From: Bacillus sp. BA3
GTDB lineage: Bacteria; Bacillota; Bacilli; Bacillales; DSM-1321
Length of the DNA stretch: 64,000 nucleotides
Assembly: GCA_002835675.1 (NCBI GenBank)
Contig: PIZR01000002.1
Coordinates: 572,427 to 636,426, forward strand
Direction of reading: 5' to 3'
Positions 36,078-44,042 of the stretch are shown here, piece after piece. A program made the position numbers and the translations under genes. The number at the start of each line of letters is the position of its first letter. The stretch's first letter is position 1. The notes below the pieces were generated by a model. The model worked only from the letters and a program-made list of their open reading frames with translations. It had not been told where the DNA came from and ran no database searches.

Positions 36078-37001
36078 TCAATTTTCTAAAAACCATTGAT
36101 AGGCTTTTGTTAAGCCTTCATCCATAGAAGTTGTTGCTTTCCATCCTAGTGAATTAAGTTTTGTAACATCCACTAACTTTCTAGGTGTGCCATCTGGTTT
36201 CGTTTTATCAAATTTAATTTCACCAGTGTATCCAACAACTGCTTTAATTTTCTCGGCTAACTCTTTAATAGAAAGATCATGACCTACTCCTATATTGACC
36301 ATTTCATTGCTAGAGTAATTATTCATTAAATACACACAAGCATCAGCCAAGTCTTCCGAATATAAAAATTCTCGAAGCGGAGTTCCTGTACCCCAAACTT
36401 CCACAAATGGTAGATTACTTTCCTTCGCTTCATGAAACTTACGAATAAGCGCAGGGAGAACATGGGAAGTTTGTAAATCAAAATTATCTTCTGGACCATA
36501 TAAATTTGTTGGCATTACTGAAATATATTTGGTACCGTATTGGCGATTATATGATTGGCACATTTTAATTCCTGCAATTTTTGCAATTGCATATGGCTCA
36601 TTAGTTGGTTCCAATTCACCTGTTAATAAATATTCTTCTTTTAATGGCTGTGGTGCCATTTTGGGATAAATACAGGTGCTTCCTAAAAATAAAAGTTTTG
36701 TAGCTCCATAACGATAAGAAGCGTCGATGACATTGGTTTGAATTAATAAATTATCGCGAATGAAATCCGCCGGAAATTCATTGTTAGCAACAATTCCGCC
36801 AACCTTAGCCGCAGCTAAGAAAATGTATTCTGGTCTTTCTTCCGCAAAAAATTTATCCACCTGATTTTTTTCACGAAGATCTAGTTCTTTGGATGTTCTT
36901 AATACTAAATTTTCATAACCCTCTTTTTGAAGGTTTCTTAATATAGCTGAACCTACTAAACCGCGGTGTCCCGCGACATAAATTTTCGAATTTTTATTCA
37001 T
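36078..37001 (-). CDS. fcl: GDP-L-fucose synthase
   Basis: The 307-residue epimerase-reductase has [17 protein letters not shown] for NADP binding, [18 protein letters not shown], the SSCIYP-like segment [14 protein letters not shown] and the catalytic [14 protein letters not shown]. These are the standard motifs of Fcl/WcaG. With Gmd just downstream it completes GDP-L-fucose synthesis from the GDP-mannose made by manA, pgcA and manC in the same cluster. AAAGGAAATG precedes the ATG. Confidence 0.95.
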   Translation of the reverse strand: MNKNSKIYVAGHRGLVGSAILRNLQKEGYENLVLRTSKELDLREKNQVDKFFAEERPEYIFLAAAKVGGIVANNEFPADFIRDNLLIQTNVIDASYRYGATKLLFLGSTCIYPKMAPQPLKEEYLLTGELEPTNEPYAIAKIAGIKMCQSYNRQYGTKYISVMPTNLYGPEDNFDLQTSHVLPALIRKFHEAKESNLPFVEVWGTGTPLREFLYSEDLADACVYLMNNYSSNEMVNIGVGHDLSIKELAEKIKAVVGYTGEIKFDKTKPDGTPRKLVDVTKLNSLGWKATTSMDEGLTKAYQWFLEN

Positions 37002-37018
37002 CTTTCATTTCCTTTCTA

Positions 37019-37702
37019 TTAATAGGCATCCTTTGAACCTATTATCATTATCACTGTTTTAATAATAATTTTAAAATCAAACCAAAATGTTCTATCTTCT
37101 ATATACTTAAGATCCAACATTACCATTTGGTCAAAGTTCAAATTGCTTCTTCCACTGACCTGCCATAGCCCTGTACATCCTGGTATTACTAGTAACCTCT
37201 GTTTATCATAAGAAGAATATTCTACAACTTCACGTAGCAAGGGGGGGCGCGGTCCAACTAAACTCATGTCTCCTTTTAGCACATTCCAAAGCTGGGGTAG
37301 TTCATCAATACTCGTTTTCCTAATAAACTTCCCTATTTTCGTAATCCTTGGATCTTCCTTCATTTTAAACATAGCCCCAGATACTTCATTCAATGCAAGT
37401 AAGTCTTTTAACCGCTCTTCTGCGTCGGAGACCATTGATCTAAATTTATACATTTGAAATTCAATTTCATTTTTTCCTACTCGAACTTGTTTAAAAAAAA
37501 TAGGTCCTTTCGGGTCTTCGATTTTGATTAAGATAGCTATAAGCAAAATAATGGGTGATAAAATCATAAGTCCTATAAGTGATCCAATAATATCTATTGA
37601 TCTTTTCATTCTTAAGTAGTTCAAATTAGCATTTACTTGTTCAGCCGTTAATAAGTGGTCAGATGATGATACCACTCTCTGCTCAACTGCTACAGCTTTC
37701 AA
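37019..37702 (-). CDS. priming sugar-1-phosphate transferase
   Basis: This 227-residue polyisoprenyl-phosphate sugar transferase has a single hydrophobic segment at about 36-60 (SIDIIGSLIGLMILSPIIL). The catalytic-domain blocks are FKQVRVGKNEIEFQMYKFRS, IRKTSIDELPQLWNVLKGDM, SLVGPRPPLLREV and IPGCTGLWQVSGRSNLNFDQ. The last block points to the galactose/glucose-phosphate transferase type common in Gram-positive capsule loci. It starts at TTG 37702 behind AGGAGG. It begins assembly of the second repeat unit. Confidence 0.9.
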   Translation of the reverse strand: MKAVAVEQRVVSSSDHLLTAEQVNANLNYLRMKRSIDIIGSLIGLMILSPIILLIAILIKIEDPKGPIFFKQVRVGKNEIEFQMYKFRSMVSDAEERLKDLLALNEVSGAMFKMKEDPRITKIGKFIRKTSIDELPQLWNVLKGDMSLVGPRPPLLREVVEYSSYDKQRLLVIPGCTGLWQVSGRSNLNFDQMVMLDLKYIEDRTFWFDFKIIIKTVIMIIGSKDAY

Positions 37703-37731
37703 ATTGGCTCCTCCTATACTCTTATTTTTTC

Positions 37732-38607
37732 TTACATCTTCTGTTTTTCTAGTAGGTTCTCTATAAACTCTAAAATATTATCTTTAAGGGTTATATCTTT
37801 CAAAGCAAACTCAATCGTCGTTTGGATGAATCCTAATTTCTCTCCAACGTCAAAACGTTTTCCTTCAAAATCATAAGCAAATACTCGTTGAATTTCGTTT
37901 AATTTTTCAATGGCATCTGTCAGTTGAATTTCTCCGCCTGTCCCTAGTTCTTGTTTTTCCAAGAACATAAATATTTCAGGCGTAAAGATATATCGCCCCA
38001 TGATGGCCAAATTGGATGGAGCTGTTCCTTTTGCTGGTTTTTCTACAAAGTTATTTACTTCATAGCGTCGACCGTTTTGGTTACTTGGATCGACAATTCC
38101 ATAACGATGAGTTTCTTCTTTAGGTACTGTTTGTATGCCAATGACAGAAGATAAGGTTTTATCATATTCATTCATTAATTGTTTTAAGCAGGGTGTTTCC
38201 GATTGGACGATATCATCACCTAATAAAACGGCAAATGGTTCATTTCCAATAAATTTTCTTGCACACCAAACTGCGTGGCCTAAACCTTTTGGTTCCTTTT
38301 GTCTTATGTAATGAATGTCCACTTTAGAAGGAGCTTGAACCTTTTCTAGTAATTCGAATTTGTTTTTTTCCATTAAATTATTTTCCAGTTCAAATGCATT
38401 ATCGAAATGATCTTCAATTGCCCGCTTACCTTTTCCGGTAACAATAATAATATCCTCGATTCCGGATGCTACAGCCTCTTCAATAATATATTGAATCGTC
38501 GGTTTATCTACTATAGGAAGCATTTCCTTTGGCATGGCTTTTGTAGCTGGTAAGAATCTTGTTCCTAACCCTGCTGCTGGGATTATCGCTTTACGTACTT
38601 TTTTCAT
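37732..38607 (-). CDS. galU: UTP-glucose-1-phosphate uridylyltransferase
   Basis: The 291-residue nucleotidyltransferase has [20 protein letters not shown] with the catalytic [36 protein letters not shown] and the C-terminal [20 protein letters not shown]. It makes UDP-glucose from UTP and glucose-1-phosphate, the precursor for Ugd. B. subtilis homologues are GtaB and YngB/YtdA. Housekeeping glucose-lipid synthesis also uses this product, so it may not be dedicated to the cluster. AAAGGGCTGAT lies before the ATG. Confidence 0.94.
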   Translation of the reverse strand: MKKVRKAIIPAAGLGTRFLPATKAMPKEMLPIVDKPTIQYIIEEAVASGIEDIIIVTGKGKRAIEDHFDNAFELENNLMEKNKFELLEKVQAPSKVDIHYIRQKEPKGLGHAVWCARKFIGNEPFAVLLGDDIVQSETPCLKQLMNEYDKTLSSVIGIQTVPKEETHRYGIVDPSNQNGRRYEVNNFVEKPAKGTAPSNLAIMGRYIFTPEIFMFLEKQELGTGGEIQLTDAIEKLNEIQRVFAYDFEGKRFDVGEKLGFIQTTIEFALKDITLKDNILEFIENLLEKQKM

Positions 38608-38722
38608 TAGATATCAGCCCTTTCTACCTCTTTTATTCAAAAAAAAAAAACGATATATAGTTTTACCTGGTCAAAAATTATATTATAATGATGAAAGCGT
38701 TTCCTAATCTTTTATTATCATT

Positions 38723-39487
38723 CTAAAATATACCTAAAATTTTCCTTTTGAACGGCACTGGTTTTTCAACAATAGGGCTTTGTCCCTTTGATAGCTGTTC
38801 AGCGTTTTCTTTGAAATAAAATGTACGTTCTATTCCATATTCTTTTGTTATAGTTTCATAGGCTTGTTGTAACGTGAAGCCTCTCGAACCTATATTATGG
38901 GCATCTGTTGAAATAATATGAGCTAGATTATGTTCCACTATTTTTTTTGAAAATGATTTAACATTTTTACCAAAGAGACCGATAATACTACCAGAGGTAA
39001 GTTGAGTTAAAGCACCTTCTTCGACCAATTCAAATAATAGTTTATGATTCTCTATCAATTCTTTATTTCTTTCCGGGTGTACAATAATCGGCGTTATTCC
39101 TTTTAGCAGTAGCTCATAAATCACTTCTTGGGTGTATGTAGGGACACTTCCCGACGGAAGCTCTAGTAGCAAATACCTACCGTTATCATCTAGCGTTAGG
39201 ATTTCTTCCTTTTCAAGCGAAATAAATATGTCTCGGTGTATTCTTACTTCTTGACCGGGATGAATAATAAGAGGAATATTGGCTTGTTGTAAACTCTCAT
39301 TTAATCTCACTGCACGGTTAATGATATCATTCTTAACATTTACATATTTCTCATTTAAGTGGTGAGGAGTGGCATATAAATGGCTGATTCCTGCTTCTAC
39401 AGCTTTCCTTGCCATGTTCATGCTTTCCTTCATGTCAGCGGATCCATCATCAACTCCTGGTAGAATGTGACAATGTATGTCAATCAA
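38723..39487 (-). CDS. ywqE: tyrosine-protein phosphatase of the PHP family (CpsB/YwqE)
   Basis: This 254-residue manganese-dependent phosphatase begins MIDIHCHILPGVDDGSADMK, whose HCH and D ligands form the PHP metal site. It has LYATPHHLNEKY, IIHPGQEVRIH and the C-terminal STDAHNIGSRG, all typical of CpsB and YwqE. It removes phosphate from the tyrosine cluster of the YwqD-type kinase encoded 144 bases upstream, and so adjusts polymer export and length. It starts at TTG 39487 after GGAAGTG. The gap to ywqD shows no clear terminator. Confidence 0.92.
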   Translation of the reverse strand: MIDIHCHILPGVDDGSADMKESMNMARKAVEAGISHLYATPHHLNEKYVNVKNDIINRAVRLNESLQQANIPLIIHPGQEVRIHRDIFISLEKEEILTLDDNGRYLLLELPSGSVPTYTQEVIYELLLKGITPIIVHPERNKELIENHKLLFELVEEGALTQLTSGSIIGLFGKNVKSFSKKIVEHNLAHIISTDAHNIGSRGFTLQQAYETITKEYGIERTFYFKENAEQLSKGQSPIVEKPVPFKRKILGIF

Positions 39488-39630
39488 ATTTCACACACTT
39501 CCTTTTAACAAATTGGAATACCAGACTTTTTCACTAAAAAATCATATAGGAATTAATACCCTGGTTAATAGTAGCATATAAAACTGTCATTAAACAGGGT
39601 GTTATTTTGTCGAATTTCGTTTTATTTTCT

Positions 39631-40308
39631 TTAAGATTTATAGTAATAATAATTGCTGTTATCCGTTTCAACGCCATTCAAAACGACTCCAAGCAAGGAT
39701 GTGTTAGCTTTCAGTAAAAGCTCCTTTGCTTTTACTGCACTTTGTTTGTTTGTCTTGCCGCTTGCCACTACCATGATCACGCCATCACATTTATTAGCTA
39801 CAATCTGGGAATCCGGTACTACCAGAACGGGCGGTGTATCAAAAATGATATAATCATAGATTTCTTTTAGTTCATCAATGGCTGTTTCTATCGCTTTTGA
39901 ATTTAATAACTCTGAAGGATTAGGTGGTATCGGCCCACTTGTTAAAATGTCTAAATTTGAAACATTTGAATTCAAGATAGTTTTTCTTAAGCCCATTTTC
40001 TTTGTCAATACGCTAGTTAGTCCATGTATATTACTAAGGTTAAAAGCATAATGAACCGATGGTTTCCTTAAGTCCGCATCCACAAGTAATACATTTTTCT
40101 CTTCTTGAGCAAGCACAATCGCTAGGTTGGCAGCTGTCGTTGATTTCCCATCATTTGGCTCCGATGAAGTAACCACAATGGTTTTGATTTCTTTATCTAC
40201 TGAAGAGAATTGTATGTTTGTCCTAATTAATCGATATTGTTCAGTAATAGGCGATTTAGGATTATTCTGCGCAATTAAATTCACTTGTTTTTCATCTTTA
40301 CTTCTCAA
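39631..40308 (-). CDS. ywqD: BY-family tyrosine-protein kinase (CpsD/YwqD/PtkA)
   Basis: The bacterial tyrosine kinase has NPKSPITEQYRLIRTNIQFS at its N terminus, Walker A SSEPNDGKSTTAANLA, Walker A' VLLVDADLRKPSVHYAFN, Walker B YIIFDTPPVLVVPD and a tyrosine-rich tail SNYYYYKS. It acts on the cytoplasmic membrane face with its adaptor, the YwqC-type protein encoded just upstream. I prefer the TTG start at 40308, behind AAGGAAGTGG. A GTG at 40335 would add nine residues. It is the intact counterpart of the degenerate homologue at 4866-5489 and may serve both polysaccharide systems. Confidence 0.92.
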   Translation of the reverse strand: MRSKDEKQVNLIAQNNPKSPITEQYRLIRTNIQFSSVDKEIKTIVVTSSEPNDGKSTTAANLAIVLAQEEKNVLLVDADLRKPSVHYAFNLSNIHGLTSVLTKKMGLRKTILNSNVSNLDILTSGPIPPNPSELLNSKAIETAIDELKEIYDYIIFDTPPVLVVPDSQIVANKCDGVIMVVASGKTNKQSAVKAKELLLKANTSLLGVVLNGVETDNSNYYYYKS

Positions 40309-40346
40309 AAATCCCACTTCCTTTCTTAATGTCACTGAATGGTTCT

Positions 40347-41027
40347 TTATTTATGTTGCGATATTTTTTGAATGGATCCAAGTAATGGTAAGTCAAGGAG
40401 TGTCTCAATATCCTTTTCGTCTCTAATCGTATTATCCATATACTCCAGGAGAAATGCCAAGCCGACTCCAGCCATTAATCCGACGACCACCGCAATGGCG
40501 ATATTCATTAATGGATTAGGTTTTACAGGAGTAGGATTTTCCTTTATTTCTGCCTTCGCAAGTATGCTGACATTGTCGACATTCATAATATCCTTGATTT
40601 CCTTTTGGAAAGTTGAAGAAACCGTGTTAGCAATCTCAACTGCCTGTGTCGGATTACTATCTTGAACCGTTAAAGAAAATACCTGCGAGTTTTCTTGGCT
40701 GTTAATCGTGATTTTCCCACTAAGTTGTTCTACACTTAGTTTTAAATCCAGCTCATCAATGACCTTCTCCAAAATGGCAGGGCTTTTTATGATTACACTG
40801 TATGTATTGATCATGTCGATATTGGATTGTATTTGATTAGAGTCCAATTGGTTCTCTGATTTTTTCTGATTAACGAGAATCTGTGTTGAAGATTCGTAAA
40901 CGGGTGTTAATAAGAAATAAGAAATCGTGCCACTAATTAAAGCTGCAATCAATGTCAGTAGCATGATTAGCTTCCAACGTTTCTTTAATGTTTTAAAAAT
41001 ATCATTAATACTAATAGTTTCTTCCAT
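40347..41027 (-). CDS. ywqC: Wzz-type chain-length/kinase adaptor protein (YwqC/CapA)
   Basis: This 226-residue polysaccharide co-polymerase has membrane helices at about 17-39 (WKLIMLLTLIAALISGTISYF) and 173-195 (LMNIAIAVVVGLMAGVGLAFL), with an extracellular domain between them. A short cytoplasmic tail ends IETLLDLPLLGSIQKIS, which in this family contacts and activates the BY-kinase. It is the first gene of the minus-strand cluster, with AGGAGG before the ATG and an extended -10 promoter 36 bases upstream. The SinR-like gene is transcribed divergently, the arrangement seen for slrR and epsA in B. subtilis. Confidence 0.92.
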   Translation of the reverse strand: MEETISINDIFKTLKKRWKLIMLLTLIAALISGTISYFLLTPVYESSTQILVNQKKSENQLDSNQIQSNIDMINTYSVIIKSPAILEKVIDELDLKLSVEQLSGKITINSQENSQVFSLTVQDSNPTQAVEIANTVSSTFQKEIKDIMNVDNVSILAKAEIKENPTPVKPNPLMNIAIAVVVGLMAGVGLAFLLEYMDNTIRDEKDIETLLDLPLLGSIQKISQHK

Positions 41028-41062
41028 TTCATCCTCCTGATATGTTAAAAATGACCTATTGC

Positions 41063-41071
41063 ATTATATCA
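41063..41071 (-). promoter_or_regulatory. extended -10 promoter of the ywqC operon
   Basis: On the minus strand TGATATAAT is a perfect extended -10 element (TGnTATAAT), giving a start near 41056 and a leader of about 30 bases before the ywqC ATG. A good -35 at 17 bases is not visible, as is common for extended -10 promoters. The intergenic region to the SinR-like gene shows no exact GTTCTYT box by eye. Confidence 0.6.
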
Positions 41072-41444
41072 TATATATTACCTATATTTATGTATTTTCA
41101 AGGAAATTTTCATAAAACTTACAATGAATGAATACTTTTCAAATACCAAAGTAATTTTACAAAAAAAAAAGCGGTAATACAAATGAAATAATTGTCATTT
41201 TCGAAATATTGCATTTATCACATCTAAATAACTCATTTTCCAGAATATTTTCACCTGAAATTTTATTAAACCTAAGTATACACTCATTCCCATAATTTGT
41301 TATCTCTTTTTATTATTTAACAATATTTTCTAGAAATAAACCTAACTAAATGCCTACCAAAACAGAAAAATCCATTTATACATATAATAATGTCAAGTAT
41401 TTTAGTGCCTAGTTATCATTAAAAATGAAAGGAAAATGTGTAAA

Positions 41445-41473
41445 CTGAAAGTGATAGTTTAAATTAGTATAAT
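41445..41473 (+). promoter_or_regulatory. probable promoter of the SinR-like gene
   Basis: TATAAT at 41468-41473 is a perfect -10 box, and CTGAAA at 41445-41450 is a four-of-six -35 box with a 17-base spacer. Transcription would start near 41480, about 20 bases before the ATG at 41502. Confidence 0.55.
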
Positions 41474-41501
41474 TTTCAGATTAATGGTTAGGTGTGGTCA
41501 A

Positions 41502-41828
41502 ATGATAGGTTACCGAGTTAAGTCGCTTAGGGAAGAAAGGAAAATGTCAATTAGTGAACTCTCCGCAAAATCCGGCGTTGCAAAATCCTATATAAGCTCA
41601 CTGGAAAGAAACCTTCAAACAAACCCTACTATTTTAGTTTTGGAAAAAATCGCTCGAATCCTTTGTATAAAGGTGGATGCTCTACTATATGAACGGCCAG
41701 ACAGGGGCATGGATGAAGAGTGGATGGAAATTATGCAGGATGTTATGGGGGCAGGTATATCGAAAGAGGAAATGCGCCAATTTATTCAGGATAGAAAGTG
41801 TTCTCTTTTTTATATTAAAAAACTATGA
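41502..41828 (+). CDS. sinR: SinR/SlrR-like transcriptional repressor
   Basis: The 108-residue protein has an N-terminal HTH_3 domain. MIGYRVKSLREERKMSISEL, then AKSGVAKSYISSLERNLQTN, follows B. subtilis SinR closely, where SGVAKSYISSLERNLQTNP is nearly identical to SinR AGVAKSYLSSIERNLQTNP. Residues 71-97 (DEEWMEIMQDVMGAGISKEE, then MRQFIQ) form the SinI-type dimerisation and tetramerisation domain. ATG 41502 follows AGGTG. The frame start at 41484 would destroy that site. It probably represses exopolysaccharide genes and is countered by the SinI-like peptide encoded at 1775-1909. No sinI gene is adjacent. Whether it is closer to SinR or SlrR in function is open. Confidence 0.88.
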   Translation: MIGYRVKSLREERKMSISELSAKSGVAKSYISSLERNLQTNPTILVLEKIARILCIKVDALLYERPDRGMDEEWMEIMQDVMGAGISKEEMRQFIQDRKCSLFYIKKL

Positions 41829-41875
41829 CACCGCTTTCTTTTTGTGGTATTTAAGGTACATAGCTTAAATTTTTT

Positions 41876-41914
41876 AAAAGGGGGAAAAGCGGTTATAGCC
41901 ACTTTTCCCCTTTT
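41876..41914. terminator. bidirectional intrinsic terminator
   Basis: GGGGAAAAG at 41881-41889 pairs with CTTTTCCCC at 41902-41910. Flanking AAAA and TTTT provide T-runs on both strands. It lies between the convergent SinR-like gene and the SGNH hydrolase gene and should end both transcripts. Confidence 0.88.
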
Positions 41915-41927
41915 ATTACTATGTGTA

Positions 41928-42770
41928 CTACTTCTTCAACATAAAATATTCCTCCATCACCTCGAACCATATGTAATGCCCTTGGTCATTGGGATGGATG
42001 TTATCATTATTCAGTATATCAGCCAATCTCATATTCTTTTTCTTTAGCTTCTTTTCTATCTCTTCTTTGCTATTCAAATAAGACCATTTATTCGTTTTGA
42101 TGACCTGCTCGGAAGCTTTAATATATTCTAAATAACTCAACCCTAAACTATTCTCCGTTTTACCATTTGCGACTGGGTTTGGTGAAAGTATTAGAATCTT
42201 TGCATTTGGCAGCTCTTTCTGTAACTTAGCCATGATGCTTTCCAAATCTTTTTGCGTCTGATCCAAGCTAAGTGATTGATAATGATTGTTTATCAGCGAA
42301 TTTTCAAAAATAATCAGATCGGGATCATCTTGAATGACCGCTTCAATTTTCTTTCCTTCCAGCAAATCCTCTGTTGAATATCCCTCATGTCCATGATTAA
42401 TGAAAGTTAGTGTTTCTAACTCATCACGTTCAGCGCGCAAACTATTTTCGAGGAGTCCTGCCCAACTATTGGTGGTCTTACTTGCACCAGTACCTGAAGT
42501 GCCATTACTTCCTACTAGGGATACAATAACCCTATCTTGCGTAAGCGACTTATAATGCAAGTAATCTATTAGCGGCTGCTGTTTATTATTTTCCGGTTTT
42601 AAACTTTGTATCAATGCTTCCCTTTCTTCTTTTTCCTCTTCTTTCACTTTTGCTGCAGCTTCCCTAGCCTCTACCCCTGCTGCCTGACTTATGTTTTTCC
42701 AATGCAGATGGCCAAACACCAGTACTGCTAAGCAAATTCCAGCGATAATGATTAAACCATATTTCCTCAT
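41928..42770 (-). CDS. SGNH/GDSL-type hydrolase, membrane anchored
   Basis: This 280-residue protein has an N-terminal membrane anchor or signal segment at about 5-22 (GLIIIAGICLAVLVFGH), followed by a charged helix (EAREAAAKVKEEEKEEREAL). The hydrolase domain has a modified block I (VSLVGSNGTSGTGASKTTNS, in place of GDSLT), a block III-like asparagine in IIFENSLINNH and a block V ILNNDNIHPNDQGHY with the catalytic D and H. It would be an extracellular esterase, for example an O-deacetylase acting on the exopolysaccharide acylated by the enzymes of these clusters. GGGAGG precedes the ATG. Confidence 0.78.
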   Translation of the reverse strand: MRKYGLIIIAGICLAVLVFGHLHWKNISQAAGVEAREAAAKVKEEEKEEREALIQSLKPENNKQQPLIDYLHYKSLTQDRVIVSLVGSNGTSGTGASKTTNSWAGLLENSLRAERDELETLTFINHGHEGYSTEDLLEGKKIEAVIQDDPDLIIFENSLINNHYQSLSLDQTQKDLESIMAKLQKELPNAKILILSPNPVANGKTENSLGLSYLEYIKASEQVIKTNKWSYLNSKEEIEKKLKKKNMRLADILNNDNIHPNDQGHYIWFEVMEEYFMLKK

Positions 42771-43003
42771 CTTTACCTCCCATATTTAAACATTAATGAC
42801 TGACATGGATGTCTTATAAAATAGAGCAAACTCTTATTAGTGCGTTGCCTAAACTCTATTTCACTTTTTTGATTATTTTTCTCTCATTAATTATAACTAT
42901 CAGATTTTCAGCAATAAAGAATATTTCCCCAATTTATTCCGACAACTCTCGACATTGTTGTAAATAACGTCTCGCTTTTTAAGCCGTATTTTATTATCAG
43001 GGT

Positions 43004-43090
43004 GCAATTACTCACATTGGATGCTCTACCTGATTTGGATACTGGATTAAGTGGTATGAGCGAAAAAAGCTATATATTCCAGCATAATAT
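43004..43090 (+). pseudogene. decayed fragment of the VOC/glyoxalase gene start
   Basis: GCAATTACTCA, CTACCTGATTTGGAT, and ATTAAGTGGTATGAGC occur here in the same order as in the intact VOC gene (44790-44850). A CATAATAT block further on also matches 44915-44923. Small deletions destroy the frame, and there is no start codon. This is the remnant of a duplication of that gene's 5' end. It is the only clear feature of the 42771-43210 gap. Confidence 0.7.
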
Positions 43091-43213
43091 CAGAATCAGG
43101 TAAGATATATTTATGATTATATTGCTTTCATGAGAAATCCTTAAGATTAAACTTATCTTCTTCCCCTTAAGGAATAAATTGTAAAGTAATTACTTCAAAT
43201 TCCTCATACACAA

Positions 43214-43227
43214 AGAAAGCGCTTTCA
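43214..43227 (+). promoter_or_regulatory. cre-like CcpA site
   Basis: AGAAAGCGCTTTCA differs from the B. subtilis cre consensus TGNAARCGNWWWCA only at the first base. It contains the perfect palindrome GAAAGCGCTTTC. It lies 45 bases upstream of the small membrane protein gene at 43272, so carbon-source control by CcpA is possible. Confidence 0.4.
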
Positions 43228-43271
43228 CTTATAATTATCACAAGAAAACCAAGCCGAGAGGTGTGTTCAAT

Positions 43272-43391
43272 ATGATAGGTGAAAATGAAGGGAATTTCTT
43301 AAAAGGACTTTTGTTTGGTACATCTTTGAGCATACCGTTATGGATTTCTTTTATTGGATGGATAAAATTGATCATTAATAGTTTATTTTAG
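43272..43391 (+). CDS. 39-residue membrane protein, paralogue of the one at 1520-1633
   Basis: The product has a short polar start (MIGENEGN), then FLKGLLFGTSLSIPLWISF and GWIKLIINSL, a single membrane-spanning segment with a central proline. It matches the 37-residue protein at 1520-1633 at most positions after the first six. GAGAGGTG lies before the ATG, and a strong terminator overlaps its stop codon. A complete transcription unit of this size with a paralogue 42 kb away must be a real gene. No function can be assigned. Confidence 0.75.
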   Translation: MIGENEGNFLKGLLFGTSLSIPLWISFIGWIKLIINSLF

Positions 43392-43414
43392 AGCCCTAGG
43401 GCTCTTTTTATTTT
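43390..43414 (+). terminator. intrinsic terminator of the small membrane protein gene
   Basis: AGAGCCCTAGGGCTCT followed by TTTTATTTT. The stem begins inside the TAG stop codon of the small gene. Confidence 0.85.
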
Positions 43415-43596
43415 GCTTTGGTCGAGACTAACTCTGCGAGCATGAAAAACTATCCTAATACTAGACACGAATCCCATCAAATTTTTAACCCCATGTAAAC
43501 TATGTTATGGTTTTATTTGTTTTAAGTAATGTTATTGTATTTCCTGTTTCCATCTCTCTTTTTCGTTGTATGATAGAAAAAAAAGGAGTTTTGGGA

Positions 43597-43788
43597 ATGA
43601 TTATTCTGCAGTATATTGGAAAAGTTTTTTCATTCATGCATAAGGATATACCGGAAACTCATGTTAAATGCCATGTTTGTGCAGGTACAGGTGCCTACGA
43701 TATTTATACGGATTGTCTTACCTGTAATGCAAAAGGGTTAATAAGTAAAGTTGAGTATAATAGGAGGCTTGAAGAGGGTGAGATTTAA
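43597..43788 (+). CDS. small zinc-binding protein with DnaJ-type CXXCXG motifs
   Basis: This 63-residue protein has cysteines C25 and C28 in CHVCAGTGA, and C40 and C43 in CLTCNAKG. Together they make a single DnaJ-type zinc centre (CxxCxG repeated twice). The N-terminal 16 residues are hydrophobic or amphipathic, and the tail (VEYNRRLEEGE) is charged. ATG 43597 follows AAAGGAG at nine bases. The longer open frame from 43507 has no such site. Such minimal zinc fingers occur as stand-alone proteins in Bacillus, often of unknown role. The gene ends at a strong terminator. Confidence 0.7.
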   Translation: MIILQYIGKVFSFMHKDIPETHVKCHVCAGTGAYDIYTDCLTCNAKGLISKVEYNRRLEEGEI

Positions 43789-43819
43789 TGAATTTCTTGA
43801 GTCGATATATGTAATCAAA

Positions 43820-43850
43820 GAAGCAGTATTGGCTATTGCTTCTTTTTTTT
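43820..43850 (+). terminator. intrinsic terminator after the zinc-binding protein gene
   Basis: GAAGCAGTA pairs with TATTGCTTC (one G-T pair) around TTGGC, followed by eight T. It lies 31 bases after the stop codon. Confidence 0.85.
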
Positions 43851-43896
43851 GTTCAAAAACGGCACCGTTTGCCCCTCAGCTTAAAAGGGGATTATT
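43828..43896 (+). repeat. direct repeat copy 1 (with 44696-44767)
   Basis: About 65 bases starting ATTGGCTATTGCTTC, then CAAAAAC, ACCGTTT and TTAAAAGGG, recur at 44696-44767 in the same order with a few changes. This copy includes the 3' arm of a terminator. The second copy lies just upstream of the VOC gene. Confidence 0.75.
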
Positions 43897-44000
43897 AACA
43901 AAGGGCATATAAGGCTAATAAGTGGGCGTAGCACAATAATAGAAGAGTGATTATTGAAAAGCGCTTTAGCCTACCACATATCGAATTGGCTCCTTATAAA

Positions 44001-44019
44001 ATTTGTTAGTTTAACAAAT
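44001..44019 (+). promoter_or_regulatory. inverted repeat upstream of the zinc-ribbon/HTH gene
   Basis: ATTTGTTA at 44001-44008 and TAACAAAT at 44012-44019 form an 8-bp inverted repeat with a three-base spacer. It ends 10 bases before the AAGGAG ribosome binding site. It is placed to be an operator, perhaps for the HTH protein itself. Confidence 0.4.
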
Positions 44020-44042
44020 GATAAGTCTAAGGAGTGATAAAT

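Noticed and set aside
41028..41484. SinR boxes between ywqC and the SinR-like gene
   Set aside because: I looked for GTTCTYT on both strands and found no exact match. GTTATCTCTTTT near 41298 is only a loose resemblance.
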